This document shows positions 44,235-56,130 of a stretch of 64,000 bases of DNA, piece by piece (the first letter of the stretch is position 1; every line of letters begins with the position of its first letter). The stretch comes from Bombyx mori (lineage: Eukaryota; Arthropoda; Insecta; Lepidoptera; Bombycidae), in NCBI RefSeq assembly GCF_030269925.1, contig NC_085127.1:11601501-11665500 (forward strand), written 5' to 3'. The notes under the pieces are model-generated. The model saw nothing but the letters and a program-made list of their open reading frames with translations, was not told the DNA's origin and made no database searches. Both the position numbers and the translations under genes were made by a program.

Positions 44235-45195
44235 TTCTAAATGTTTAAAGGGAGTCCAGTATTTTTTGTTCCTAAGAGACCAGGAAACTGACTTCGGCTC
44301 CAAATAAATATTATATAGGCCTACTGTTCCCGGTTTTGGACAGCGTTATTGACATAACATTATTCCGGATTTCATATTTCTTGAAATTAATCATTGTATT
44401 TTTACTTTTCTAATGTCATGATGTTGCCAACTATTGCACTGTCGATTGCAACTATACTTACTGTCAATTTGTCAATGTTTTGTATTGATGATCACTTTGT
44501 TGGCGCAACTAAATAAATAAATTAGTAACAAATTACTATTAATGGTTTACGACGAGCACATAGCATGACGTAGTCCATTGCGGTCTGCCTTAAGACATGA
44601 TGATGAGATTCCACATACATTGGAATATATACGTTTTGAAATGAACACAGCGTACCTCGTAAACGCCCAATCAAAAACACTTCACCCAATATTATAGTCA
44701 GCACGCGTTCGCTGGAAGTTGAATAGTATCGGTGTCAACAGATTTGACCTCCTGAATCAATGTTCCATCAGTGTAATGAACGGTCGCGGCCCGTGGACGG
44801 CGCCACTGAACCAACGTCTATATCGTCAGTTTCATATCAATGCTAAATGTAACCAATTAAAAAAAAATTGAACTAACTAAAGAATCATGATTGACTAACA
44901 AACAACCCGAACTATTTTATTATTATTCTAGTGATCCTGGTCACATTAGGACAAACGAGTACGGTTATTGTATTATTATTGGTCTTTGATAAGTTTGTAA
45001 AAATTTTGAAGTTAATCGGAGATCTGGAAATTAGCGAATATTAGTTTGGAAACTTCCGATACATAGATGAACATACCTCGATGCAACTAGCGAAAAACGT
45101 AGAAAAAAAGCATATTAGCGTGCAGATACTTTAAATATTTCACCAGTTTTGTTTCTGGTAAATAAGTCGATGATCTGCCCGACTTGATACGTGAA
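44235..45195. other. Unique sequence
   Basis: No gene or repeat recognised. Confidence 0.4.
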
Positions 45196-45196
45196 G

Positions 45197-45568
45197 TCAA
45201 AGTTGAACCTAAATAGGACTATTTCATTTCGGGAATCTGTTAAAAGGCAATCATGAAATCATACCGAATGTAACTAAGTAATTTCTATTAGAGCTCAATC
45301 GAATGTTTTTAAACATTGGACTCACAAAGCGAGCAATGTCGAAGACAGAACCATGACCAATCCTATCCCATTTAATCAATCCAAAGTTTAACCTAAATAG
45401 GACTATTTCATTTCGGGAATCTGTTAAAAGGCAATCATGAAATCATACCCAAAGTAACTAAGTAATTTATTAGGGCTCAATCGAATGTTTTTAAACATTG
45501 GACTCACAAAGCGAGCAATGTCGAAGACAGAACCATGACCAATCCTATCCCATTTAATCAATCCAAAG
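45197..45568. repeat. Direct tandem duplication, 184-bp unit
   Basis: TAGGACTATTTCATTTCGGG through CCAATCCTATCCCATTTAAT occurs twice with a 184-bp offset and only a few differences. The unit matches no repeat family elsewhere here, so this looks like a young segmental duplication. Confidence 0.92.
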
Positions 45569-46090
45569 TAAAGGGTGATAAATAAAATAGTTGAATCGTT
45601 TGCCCGCATTCGGTCCTCGCTTTTATTATTATACGAAAATAAAATAATTGTCGCTTAATAAACACCGTATGCGGGTGTTTATTGATCTATGGCTTTTTTG
45701 TGAATCAATTCTCATCGGTCATTTAAGATGCTTTAAGTTTTTTTTTTTTTTGTAGGAATTTGTAGCACGTGTTAAATGTTTCGGTGGGTGTTTTTGTTGC
45801 GTTAATGCGACGATAAATATGAATTTAAAGTATAAAGCGACTGTTTCGTAAGACGAAAGATTTGTAACAGATAGATAGATATGTAACAGCTTAATAAAAA
45901 TGGAAAACATATTGGCGAAATAGATTCGTTTGCTTTTGGAAAGTTTTTAGTTCGCGAATTCGCAATAGAAAGTAGCTAGTGGACGAATGTGTTAAATTTG
46001 CGCTTAATCTAAATTTGGCGCCGTTTTCTTTTAGTATTCTGTCAAGAGTAGAATTTACTGTACTACTATAGTAGTATAGTACTGTGGTAG

Positions 46091-46813
46091 TTTACTGGTG
46101 GTAGGACCTCTTGTGAGTTCACACGGGTAGGTACCGCCACCCTTCCTATTTCTGCCGTGAAGCAGTAATGCGTTTCGGTTTGAAGGGTGGGGCAGCCGTT
46201 GTAACTTTACTGAGACCTTAGAACTCATATCTCAAGGTGGGTGGCGGCATTTATGTTGTATATGTCTATATATATATATTTTTTTTTATTTTTATTTTTT
46301 TTTATTGCTTAGATGGGTGGACGAGCTCACAGCCCACCTGATGTGAAGTGGTTACTGGAGCCCATAGACATCCACAACGTAAATGCGCCACCCACCTTGA
46401 GATACAAGTTCTAAGGTCTCAAGTATAGTAACGACGGCTGCCCCACCCTTCAAACCGAAACGCATTACTGCTTCACGGCAGAAATAGGCAGGGTGATGGT
46501 ACCCACCCGCGCGGACTCATAAGAGGTACTACCACCAGTAATTACGCAAATTATAATTTTGCGGGTTTCATTTTTATTACACGATGTTATTCCTTCACCG
46601 TGGAAGTCAATCGTGAGCATTTGTTGAGTACGTATTTCATTTGAAAAATTGGTACCCGCCTGCGGGATTCGAACACCGGTGCATCGCTCAGCACGAATGC
46701 ACCGGACGTCTTATCTGTTAGGCCACGACGACTACAAAGTCTATGGTCACCGGTAACCACTTAGCGCCAGGTGGGCTGTGAGCTCGTCCACACATCTATG
46801 CAATAAAAAAAAG
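46091..46813 (+). mobile_element. Bm1 SINE split by another Bm1
   Basis: Sense copy: left part 46091-46266 stops at TATATGTCTATA; right part 46736-46813 resumes AGTCTATGGTCACCGGTAAC and ends with an A run. Its centre holds an antisense full-length Bm1 (46291-46733). Confidence 0.88.
46291..46733 (-). mobile_element. Bm1 SINE, full length, nested in Bm1
   Basis: Antisense from the T tract to AGGCCACGACGACT with intact B-box complement. GTCTAT occurs on both sides as a possible short target duplication. Confidence 0.92.
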
Positions 46814-46814
46814 T

Positions 46815-48860
46815 CCTTTTGACTATTACAAATCTTCGTTTTAGATTACTGTCCATAGGCGACTTGAGTTCATATTTTATGTTATTTGACGGGGTAGAAG
46901 TTTGTGCCATAAAATATTTTAAAATAAAATGTAGATATACATGTAGATAAATTTATATATTATATCTGTTTTAAAAACGTGTTTTCCAAAATAACCTATC
47001 TTTTAAAGCCAACAAATATGACGTAGAAAGTAGGCGTACGACAGATGTTTACATTTCATTGATGTCGGCAAACGTATCTCGATAGAATGATCCGACTTAA
47101 ACCGTACAAAGAACGAATACACATAATGGCTCTTTGCAGACCCGAATCTTATTATAAGCGACGCTTAAACGCATTCAATATGAAGGTATTAGATAATTTT
47201 TTATATAATATTTAATATGTTTACAAAAATATTTTTAATTTTAGAACTTGTCAATCAAATATTTTTTATCGTCTAAATGCATGCAAAAGGAAGAGTATCA
47301 AACTGCCTATTTTGGTTGGAAAACCACTATCACTTCCCGTCTCTAGGTTTAACGTTATTGCTGTGGTAGAGTGGATACATAGATTAGCCGTTTGACACTA
47401 GGTAAATCGTAAGGAAGGTAACTAGTAAAAAGGTATTATTAACTTCTTTAATTTAATATCAAACATTACGGGATCCGTAACCGCGACGACGAAATGGGTT
47501 CAATTATAGAATGTTGACACGAAATAACACATTTTTTTTTTAAATCGCTACGTTCGAACATAATAAAGAGTATTATTGAGACACTCTACAAATCTAGATT
47601 ATAATCTACTTGCGTTCGTTACAATAAAATCTAAGCGTAGATATCGGTGACGTTACAAATTTAGCGGCCACAATAGGACCCCGTGTTTGTCACCAGATTC
47701 CTATCTCGAACGCCCTTGCTCTATCGCGTTTCGAGATGTGTACTTACTTGATTTTGTTGTTAAAATTGTTCGCAATGTGTTTGTTAATGTTTCGTCGATA
47801 TGCTCGCGATATTTGAGATGGTACTGACAGTTTTTCAAGTAGAATTTTGTAGTTATAAATTGACTGACTTATAATTAAAGAAGAAATTATTTATAGTTAA
47901 TAAATGAAGATGTGACTTTATTAAAAATACTTTTTGAAGTTATGGAGGCCCCGAGGAGTTTTGAGTTTCGCCAGGTTGGATGGGCGAGCATGGGCTCAGG
48001 CAGGACTCAAGGATAAGCGTGAGTGGTGACATTCGCGTAATGATTCGCTATGATTAATCGTGAATTTGTCTGTTTATCAACAAAAAAACCATCAAAGCAA
48101 TTTATGTAATTTTCACCGACCCAAAAAGGATGTAAGACTTCTACCTATCTTGTTCTTGAAAGATTATCGTCATTTAGGTAACGATTTATATTTTACATTT
48201 ATTATTGAAAAGAATTGTATTAAACATAATGCTATTACGTAAAAGCTTCATTGTATTTTTTTATAAATATAGTATGGCATCAATAGACACAAATTGGACA
48301 TCGGCATCCACAAACACGTGTCCGAATTACAACAAAAAAAAAAACGGTCACATAGCATAGCGTGGCTCTTGGTTTTCGAAATATAAATTTTAAAATCGTA
48401 TTCCATAGAATTCAAAATTCGAACAGGATTTAAGGCTGCAGCACGCAATGTTGCTGGCGCAATAAAGCTGATTCATAATGGCACGAAATAGCATTAAATG
48501 GCGCGAAAAGTAACAAAAATGTGACAAGACTATTGTGTGTGTGTAGGTTTTTTTAAATAAACACCTTTTGAGTGGGCGGGCGCGAGAGTATTTGTAAATA
48601 GGTTTTGTTGTTGTAACAATGCCTTTTTTTTTCAACAGTATCCTGCAGGATTTTTGTTACTGTTGCCACGTGCTGACTCGGGTGTTAGTTAAATAATAAA
48701 AATAAACCTTATATATGCTTGCTCCGTGTTAACACAAAATTAATTTAATTTTGTTTTTGAATCAAATTATTATATTTACAAATGAAAATGAAGGTTGTCT
48801 CACTTTTTAACCTTTCTATAAACAAACGTCAAACACATAAATGCTTCGCGGTAGACATAG
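46815..48860. other. Unique sequence, no gene recognised
   Basis: About 2 kb free of repeats inside the presumed svp intron. ORFs (48060-48242, 48248-48448, 48390-48635) show no recognisable domain. Confidence 0.45.
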
Positions 48861-48862
48861 AA

Positions 48863-49303
48863 GTTGTCATGCCTAAAGGATAAAGACTTCCTGTGCATTC
48901 GTGTTGAGCGATGCATCGGTGTTCGAATCTCAAGCGGGTACCAATTTTTCTAATGAAGTACCTACGTACTCAACAAATGTTCAAGATTGACTTCTAATGT
49001 GAAGCAATAAAAAAAAACATCGTGTAATAAAAATCAAACTCACAAAATTATAATTTGCGTAATTACTGGTGGTAGGACCTCTTGTGAGTCCGTACGGGTA
49101 GGTACTACCACCCTGCGTGTTTCTACCCTGTAATGCGTTTCGATTTGAAGGTTGGAGCAGCCGTTGTAACTATACTGAGACCTTAGAACTTATATCTCAA
49201 ACTGAGTGGCGCATTTACGTTGTAGATGTATATGGGCTCCGATAATCACTTAACACCTGAGCTGTGAGCTCGTCCACCCATCAAAGCAATAAATAAATAA
49301 AAA
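48863..49303 (+). mobile_element. Bm1 SINE, full length but diverged
   Basis: Sense copy with head (CCTAAAGGATAAAGACTTCC; B box GGTGTTCGAATCTC), an extra internal A run at 49010 and a tail of (AATA)n instead of pure A. Confidence 0.9.
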
Positions 49304-49304
49304 C

Positions 49305-49769
49305 ACATATTTTCAGAGATTTCTTACTAACGAAACCTTTCGTAATGCCGCATCTCCGCTATCTCGGCATCGCACGACATAAACAACGCAACGGGTGGCG
49401 CTACCGGTTCCATTCGACATAGCTTTACGACACGTCCGATTGACGTCGCATTCGGTTACAATCGCACTTAACGTTAAATAAAATTAATTAGACATTATGT
49501 ATGTACGGGCTACCGGATTGTATTACACTGTTTAGTTTTGTTAACGATGTGTTAATGGATTTTATTGCTTGAATTTTTATATGTGATTATTACAAGTGTA
49601 ATGCGTTTTGATTTTAAGGACGAGATAATTTTTATTCTCCCACGTGGTGTTAGAATTCGGATGGAGGCGTTTACGTTACGATATCAATAAGCTACATTAA
49701 AGATACTTATCTCCAGTTGGTTGTACATCTAATTTACTACTATCTAATCTGAATAAGTTTTATGTAAAA
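49305..49769. other. Unique sequence
   Basis: No gene or repeat recognised. Confidence 0.4.
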
Positions 49770-50080
49770 CTAGCTGACCCGGCAGACTCTGTAGTGCCTC
49801 TATCTATCTATACATAAAATACCTAAACTTTTGTATAAAATAAACTTAAAACAAACAAAAGGAATCCGTCTGACGGGGGGGGGGGGGGGGACACATCAAA
49901 GGAAAAACGAAATTGTTATTTTTATTTAATTCCAAATATTTTCATATTTATCTACCTTTTAAACCTTCTCTGGACTTCAACAAATAATTCAAGACCAAAA
50001 TAAGCCAAATCAGTCCAGCAGTTCTCGAGTTTTAGCGAGACTAACGAACAGCAATTCATTTTTATATATTATATAGAAGA
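49770..50080 (-). mobile_element. Helitron family 3 with a G16 run
   Basis: Minus strand TC end at 50080, CTAG at 49770-49773 next to GCCGGGTCAG. A run of 16 G at 49875-49890 replaces the short G run seen in the copies at 20587 and 38262. Confidence 0.88.
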
Positions 50081-50501
50081 TTACTACGAACTGATGAATT
50101 GTTTCTAAATATAGTTTTCCGTATTTCTAAACGAACATTTAATTTGAAGCCATACAAAAGAACAATAACGTACGCACTCTGTTTGTAAGTGGGTCATAAT
50201 GTCACTAGACACAATACACCGGTCTCGGAGACTCTCGGTGTCAAGGTGTCACTGATAGCGAGGTCCGCGGAGTTCAGGACAGTGCTATAATAGAACCCAT
50301 CAGGTGTCATGGATATAAAGTCGAGTGATACCGGAATAACTCCATGTGAATGGGCGCGAACTTTGAATAAAACAACTCTAGTTCAGTATGGTCTAGATTT
50401 TACTGACAGAAAATTGTTTTTTTTTTACCGTTGGTGTATAGCTTGTGGAATACATCCTCTTTTTAATAGATTTTAATAAACAGTCAGTAAGTAATACTAT
50501 A

Positions 50502-51928
50502 CTAGTGGTCCCACAGTAGTCGAAATTCGACTATAATTAATTGAAATTATAAGTTTGTACACTATTATGATTCTATTTTCAAAGACTTATATACTTCTAC
50601 TAGCTGACCCGGCAAACGTTGTGTTGCCTTAAATAAGATTTCTAGGGAAATTCTACTGTAGAAAAAAAAACCTCATTTAACCACATAATACCTCATTGTA
50701 AACAAAAAAAAATATCCAAAAAATTAAAATAAAAAATAAATGTTTGGGGTCGACAACCCTTTTCACTTAGGGGTATGAAAAATAGATAGTAGCCGACTGT
50801 CAGACCTACTGAACATACTAATGATACACAAATAAAACCAAAAAACATGGCTGAAAAATGTATAGTATTGTATAGCTCTCAAATATATTAAGTGTATAAT
50901 CTATGATGTATAGTGAGTAAGTAAGACAGGAGACCGGCTTCGTCCTCATCCCTACTACGTGATGTTTGCTGGATGAGTGGTGACACCTGGCGGGGATAGC
51001 TGATCGATTGATAGTTGATCAGTAGTCGACCGGCGAGGGCGGGAGATCAAATTCAATTAAAAAAAATCATAATTAAAGGAACTTGAAATTATAAACTCTG
51101 AATAAGAGTTTATCGTACTACAATTATAATATTTGATTGCCATCTTGCAACCTTATTGCGGATCTGTGCATAGAATAAAAAAAATATTGATCGGGATGGA
51201 AAAATAGGGGTTGATCGTATAAGAGTGAAAATTGAGAGTAATATAATTTTTTTTATTTTAAGTCATGACAAAATACAAACAAAATTCTCGCAAAAAATTT
51301 TAAAGTTTTTAATTAGGAAATAAAAAATAAGGGTTGATCGTAGAGGGGTGAAAATTGAGGATTGTATGTATTTTTGTATGTTGTATCATAAAAATATAGA
51401 AATGAAAAATTTTGTCTAAAAAATAAATAAAAAAATTTTGGGGTGGACTACCCCTAACATTTAGGGGGATGAAAAATAGATGTTGGCCGATTCTCATAGA
51501 TACTGGATAAGCACAAAAAATTTCATCAAAATCGGTCAAGCCGTTTCGAAGGAGTATGGCAACGAAAACTGTGACACGAGAATTTTATATATTAGATAAT
51601 CACAAATTTTGCCACGATTACACTATAGAAAAATATTAATAAAGACAAACAATATTTATTCTATTCTCAATTTGACCACAGACGTCAAGAACAAAAGTTT
51701 GACAATAAATAAATAGTATGCATGCGTGTGTGCGTCAAATACATGTTGGTTGTGTAATGTTATCTTTATTGATTTAATGTATCTTTTATGCATTATTTAA
51801 AAAAAAAATTAGCATTGTGTACTTCTTCTCTATATTCTCTATAAGTGTGGAAAATTTCATACTCCTCCGTCCGCGCAATTTTCGTAAAATGGGATACAAA
51901 GTTTTTGCTTCACGTATTAATATATAGA
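50502..51928 (-). mobile_element. Helitron family 1, complete, split by another Helitron
   Basis: CTAG at 50502-50505 with palindrome AGTCGAAATTCGACT; 5' TC end at 51928 (TCTATATATTAATACGTGAA). A 997-bp Helitron (50600-51596) interrupts it, leaving left and right parts that match the uninterrupted copy at 52568. Confidence 0.88.
50600..51596 (-). mobile_element. Helitron family 5, nested, about 1 kb
   Basis: Minus strand TCTAATATATAAAATTCTCG start (51596) and GCCGGGTCAGCTAG end (50600). Contains two diverged internal repeats of GGGTTGATCGTA-type sequence. No Rep/helicase ORF. It shares its 3' terminus with family 3, so the same transposase may have mobilised both (inference). Confidence 0.85.
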
Positions 51929-51929
51929 T

Positions 51930-52567
51930 TCAGTAAAATAAGAAATAGTAAAACTATTAATTTATTTCAGAATTTACTGGCTAAGTTTTTTTTTTCTATC
52001 AAATCGAGAACGATATAATTAGTGACGAAAAAAATTCGGCATATTTGAATTTTAAAGACTTTGTTTTTCAAATTTATGTTTTAATTGAGAATCAATGTAC
52101 GTACATATTTATTCATTTTCTCTTTCTTTTTTTCTCGGCAACCACCGTTACGAAAGGAAGTTATAAATATTGTGGACCAATTAAAAGAAACATCATCGAC
52201 TTATTTAAAACCGTATAAAAACTCACAATAAAAACGTTTTATTTTGTCTTAATCGATGGCATTATAACACGGAAATTCAGAATATTTGAGCTTTTATCTA
52301 AATAAGATACGCGACGAATACAAATGGCTTATAAAATCTCACTGTTGTGTTATCGAAAGTGCGTAAAGTGTGAAGCGGCGTTGACCGTGGTTTATTGGCT
52401 AAGAATTTTCATTAAATACACGATAAACAATGATTAAATATATTTAGCCTTATTTGTAATGCGATAGACTAATAGTTAGGCGCCTCATATTTTAAAATTA
52501 TCTGGAAACACGTATGAAAGGGATAAAACACTGTTGTAAGCTAAAATTTGTCACACGATTATTGATA
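51930..52567. other. Unique sequence between Helitrons
   Basis: No gene or repeat recognised. Confidence 0.4.
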
Positions 52568-53031
52568 CTAGTGGTCCCGCAGTAGTCGAAATTCGACTAT
52601 AATGTTAATTAAAATTGTATGTTTAAACATTATTATGGTTCTATTGTCAAATACTATTATATGTCTATAATATAATCACAGATTTCGCCGAAACTTACGC
52701 TATAGATAAATAACATTAAAGACAAACAATATTAATCTATTCGGAATTTGATCACAGACTTTAAACATTAACAAAAGTTTGACCATTGACAATAAACAAA
52801 GAGTATAATTATATGTATGTATGTGTGTGTCAAATACATGGTAGAGTGTGTAATGTTTTCTTTATTGATTTAATGTATCTTTTATGCATTTTAAAAAAAA
52901 AAAAAAAAATTGTGCACGCACTCCTTCCCTATATTCTCTATAAGTGTGGAAAATTTCATACTCCTCCGTCCGCGCAATTTTCGTAAAAAGGGATACAAAG
53001 TTTTTGCTTCACGTATTAATATGTATATAGA
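52568..53031 (-). mobile_element. Helitron family 1, complete reference copy
   Basis: 464 bp: CTAG at 52568-52571, palindrome AGTCGAAATTCGACT, 5' TC end at 53031, A|T insertion context. Useful as the family reference. Confidence 0.9.
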
Positions 53032-53411
53032 TTCTGATGGAAAGGAAGGAAGAAGTGGAAAGGAACAAATTAGGTGCAGTTTGCCATAGTTTTTCCTACC
53101 AAGTGACAGTACAATGCGAACACTCGACGCCTTGAAATATTAACTCTGAACTTAGAGAAGAACTTATTTATATTGTTTAAGAGCTGTGCCGCCCGTAAAA
53201 CGGGAATGCTGTGCGGCACAAAAGTTGGGGCGGGGCGGTGAGACCTACCCGCCGATACAATATCTGTTAAATATGAATATAAATCAAAGAGTGAGGGTAG
53301 ATGTTACTAATTAGATTTCATCGCCTCGTTGTTTCAGTGGACGGTTAGTATAATCTGACTTCGACGTTAGCATCTCTAAAGATGTCTAGGTACAGGATGT
53401 GGGTAGTTTTG

Positions 53412-53635
53412 TTTTTAAATTGCATAGAGGGGTGAATGAACTCACGGTCTAACTAGTATTGTTTTTGGAGCGTGGACGTGAATGCTGCCCTCCACTTTGA
53501 GATGTGAGTCTCTATTGTATGATAGCAGCTGACCCCCCCTCCCCCGTCTAACCGGGAGGCATGACTGCCTCGCGACAAAAATAGGACTGACCGTTGTACC
53601 TTACCCGGTTCACGAAAAGCCCTACCATCGTTAAG
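53412..53635 (-). mobile_element. Old Bm1 copy
   Basis: Antisense order kept (TTGCATAGAGGGGTGAATGA, CCACTTTGAGATGTGAGTC, CTAACCGGGAGGCATGACTG, CCCTACCATCG) with heavy substitution, the oldest Bm1-like copy here. Confidence 0.65.
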
Positions 53636-53769
53636 GGAAGTTTATTTAGAATGTGTGTTTTTTGGTACCCATAACCCAGTGGCAAATACTGGAGTAATTC
53701 GTTTTTGAGCGATATTTTTAATGTTGAGCGATTTTTGATTTGGTCAAAAAAAATTGCAACCTTTTTTCT

Positions 53770-53890
53770 GGTTTTTTTTTATTGTCCTTGTAGGCAGACG
53801 AGCATACGGCGCACCTGATGGAAAGTGGTTACCGTCGCCGATGGACTTCAGCAATGCCAGGGGCAGAGCCAAGCCGCTGTCTACCGCTAA
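53770..53890 (-). mobile_element. LINE-type 3' tail (family B)
   Basis: T tract, TTGTCCTTGTAGGCAGACGA to CAAGCCGCTGTCTACCG. Confidence 0.8.
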
Positions 53891-53957
53891 AAATTTCAAT
53901 CAAAAACCAAAATTTAATAAAAAAATATTAAAGGGCGCCATCGTTGTGCACAATATT

Positions 53958-54173
53958 TACTGGTGGTAGGACCACTTGTGAGTCCGCGCGGATAGGTACC
54001 ACCACCCTGCCCATTTCTGCCGTGAAGCAGTAATGCGTTTCGGTTTGAAGGGTGGGGCAGCCGTTGCTCAAGGTGGGTGGCGCATTTACGTTGTAGATAT
54101 CTATGGGCTCCAGTAACCACTTAACGCCAGGTGGGCTGTGAGCTCGTCCACCCATCTAAGCAATAAAAAAAAA
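53958..54173 (+). mobile_element. Bm1 SINE, 5'-truncated, internal deletion
   Basis: Sense copy TTACTGGTGGTAGGACCACT to an A run; the ACTATACTGAGACCTTAG segment is deleted after GCAGCCGTTG. Confidence 0.9.
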
Positions 54174-54174
54174 T

Positions 54175-54760
54175 TCAATTGATAGCAGTCAGTACAGTTT
54201 TACTATTCACAGCAAGGTAGCAAGTAAGCAAACATGCGAATATACATCAGAGATGGTCTTTATGGCGGCCGTAAACTTGTTCGGTGTATAGAGCGAGACG
54301 GCGATAGCGCTGGCACGCGGAAGGATTAGCCAAGACTTATGGGGAAGTAAATCACACGCTAGGTTCCATTTGACCCTTTTTAATGGCTAGATTAGAACCT
54401 AAATCTATCGCGTATTTACACGTAGGTATTATTTAGCGAGTGTTTTTTTTAAACATTGACAAAGCTTGGTAATTCGGTCTTTTAAGCTATTGGCAAGTGA
54501 AATTAATTGTTTTTTTTTTAATGTGTGTGCGTATGTGTACATTAGATCGGTGAATTTTGTATTACGAGCGCGCTAAAAAAATTATACAGGGTGCAATGAA
54601 ATTGTCATTGATATCGGAAGTCAATATATATAAGCGGAAAAATTACACATTTGGTATGCTAAAAATGTTTCCATATATTCCACTCCGCGTTGTTGTCGGA
54701 GCTCATAGACCACCTTGACACATGAGGTCGAAGTCACATTAGTATTGTATAAAGATTGAT
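54175..54760. other. Mostly unique sequence
   Basis: A short Bm1-like scrap (GGAGCTCATAGACCACCTTG, about 54698-54740) is the only repeat seen. Confidence 0.4.
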
Positions 54761-54762
54761 TA

Positions 54763-55120
54763 TCTATACATATAAATAAAATTGGAGTGTCTGTTTGTAA
54801 TATTGAAATAAGCGCTTTTTACTACATGCATATGAATATACCTATATATACAGTACATACACCAACAAAATATTTTTTACAATTTTTGTCAGTCTGTCTT
54901 TTTGTTCCGGCTAATCTCTGGAACGGCTGGACCGATTTTGACGGGACTTTCACTGACAGGTAGCTGATGTTATAAGGAGTAACTTAGGCGAATTTTTTTA
55001 GACTAGCTTCGCTCCGGGGCGTCAACCGCATTTATTGTCGTACCGCGCGCAACATGGCGGGACTCGCCGGTCAATAATAAAATTTAATGTTTCCGCAGCG
55101 AAGCGAGGACGTGTCGCTAG
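54763..55120 (+). mobile_element. Helitron family 6, complete
   Basis: A|TCTATACATATAAATAAAAT start, TTGTTCCGGCTAATCTCTGG body, GCGAAGCGAGGACGTGTCG hairpin region, CTAG at 55117-55120 then T. 358 bp, non-autonomous. Confidence 0.9.
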
Positions 55121-55598
55121 TTTTCAAGTAAAGTTGAGGATTTTACGGCGAACAAAAGATTGCGTTGCATGAAAATTTATACCAAAAAATCATAAATTTC
55201 CTGAAACTTACGTTTATCAAAACAACGTGCGTCACAACCCTATCGAGAGTGGAAAAAACCCTCATATATTTAGACAAAAACACCGCATTACACATGCCGC
55301 CAGCGACTTTATGATGGATGAACACATCGCGAGGAGGGTTGACTGACACTCGAACAAAAGACGATCTTTGCACTTTGACAACCTTTATTTTTTTTTAAAC
55401 GAAACTTTAAAGCCATTGTGTCCACTTTAACTTTGTTTCGTTTGAATTACAAAATCGAAATTAACTAATCGAACCTTGGTTGGTGATTGTCATGCTTATT
55501 CTGCTTGCTATATCGGATAAATTTAATTCCATTAATATTTAATTTATTTATCCTAATATAATTACTTTATTATACTTTTGCCTCTGTAAGTAGACGGC

Positions 55599-55726
55599 AT
55601 TGCTTAGATGGTTGGACGAGTTCACAGTTCACCTGGTGCACTGGAGGTCATACAGTACCACGGTGGCCCCGCCCTTCAAAGGTGATACCTACCCGTGCGG
55701 ACTCACAAGACGCCCTACCACCAGTT
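55599..55726 (-). mobile_element. Bm1 SINE with internal deletions
   Basis: Antisense TTGCTTAGATGGTTGGACGA to CCCTACCACCAGT with the central region collapsed. Confidence 0.8.
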
Positions 55727-55733
55727 AATCTTA

Positions 55734-55952
55734 TTTTTTTATTTTTTTTATTGCATGGTGTTAAGTGGTTACTGGAGCCCATAGACATCTACAACGTAAA
55801 TGCGCCATCCACCTTGAGATATAAGTTCTTAGGTCTCAGTATAGTTACAACGGCTACCCCACCCTTCAAGCCGAAACGCATTACTGCTTCAGAAATAGTG
55901 GTCATACCTACCCGTGCGGACTCACAAGAGGTCCTTTCACCATTATCACCAG
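55734..55952 (-). mobile_element. Bm1 SINE, tail region deleted
   Basis: Antisense TTTTTTATTGCATGGTGTTA to GAGGTCCTTTCACC, lacking the GATGGGTGGACGAGC segment after the T tract. Confidence 0.88.
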
Positions 55953-56130
55953 AATTACGCTTAAAGACTTCTTAATATAAAATGTTTTGCACATTTTTTG
56001 TTAATTCATAGAGATGCTCCATATTTTATACTAAGTCAGTTATAATTGTCTGTCAAGCTTACCGATTCTTGTGAATGAACGCAGCGAGTGACACTCGCGA
56101 ACAAAGGGCCGATCTTTGCACTTTGACATT

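Larger units (their letters stand above)
55338..56130. repeat. Two copies of a 40-70 bp low-copy motif
   Basis: TGACACTCG followed by AACAAA and CGATCTTTGCACTTTGACA occurs at 55344-55380 and 56089-56128 in the same orientation. Upstream both carry GATGAAC/GAATGAAC with GCGAG. Between them lie two Bm1 copies. The motif was not seen elsewhere here. Origin unknown. Confidence 0.6.
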
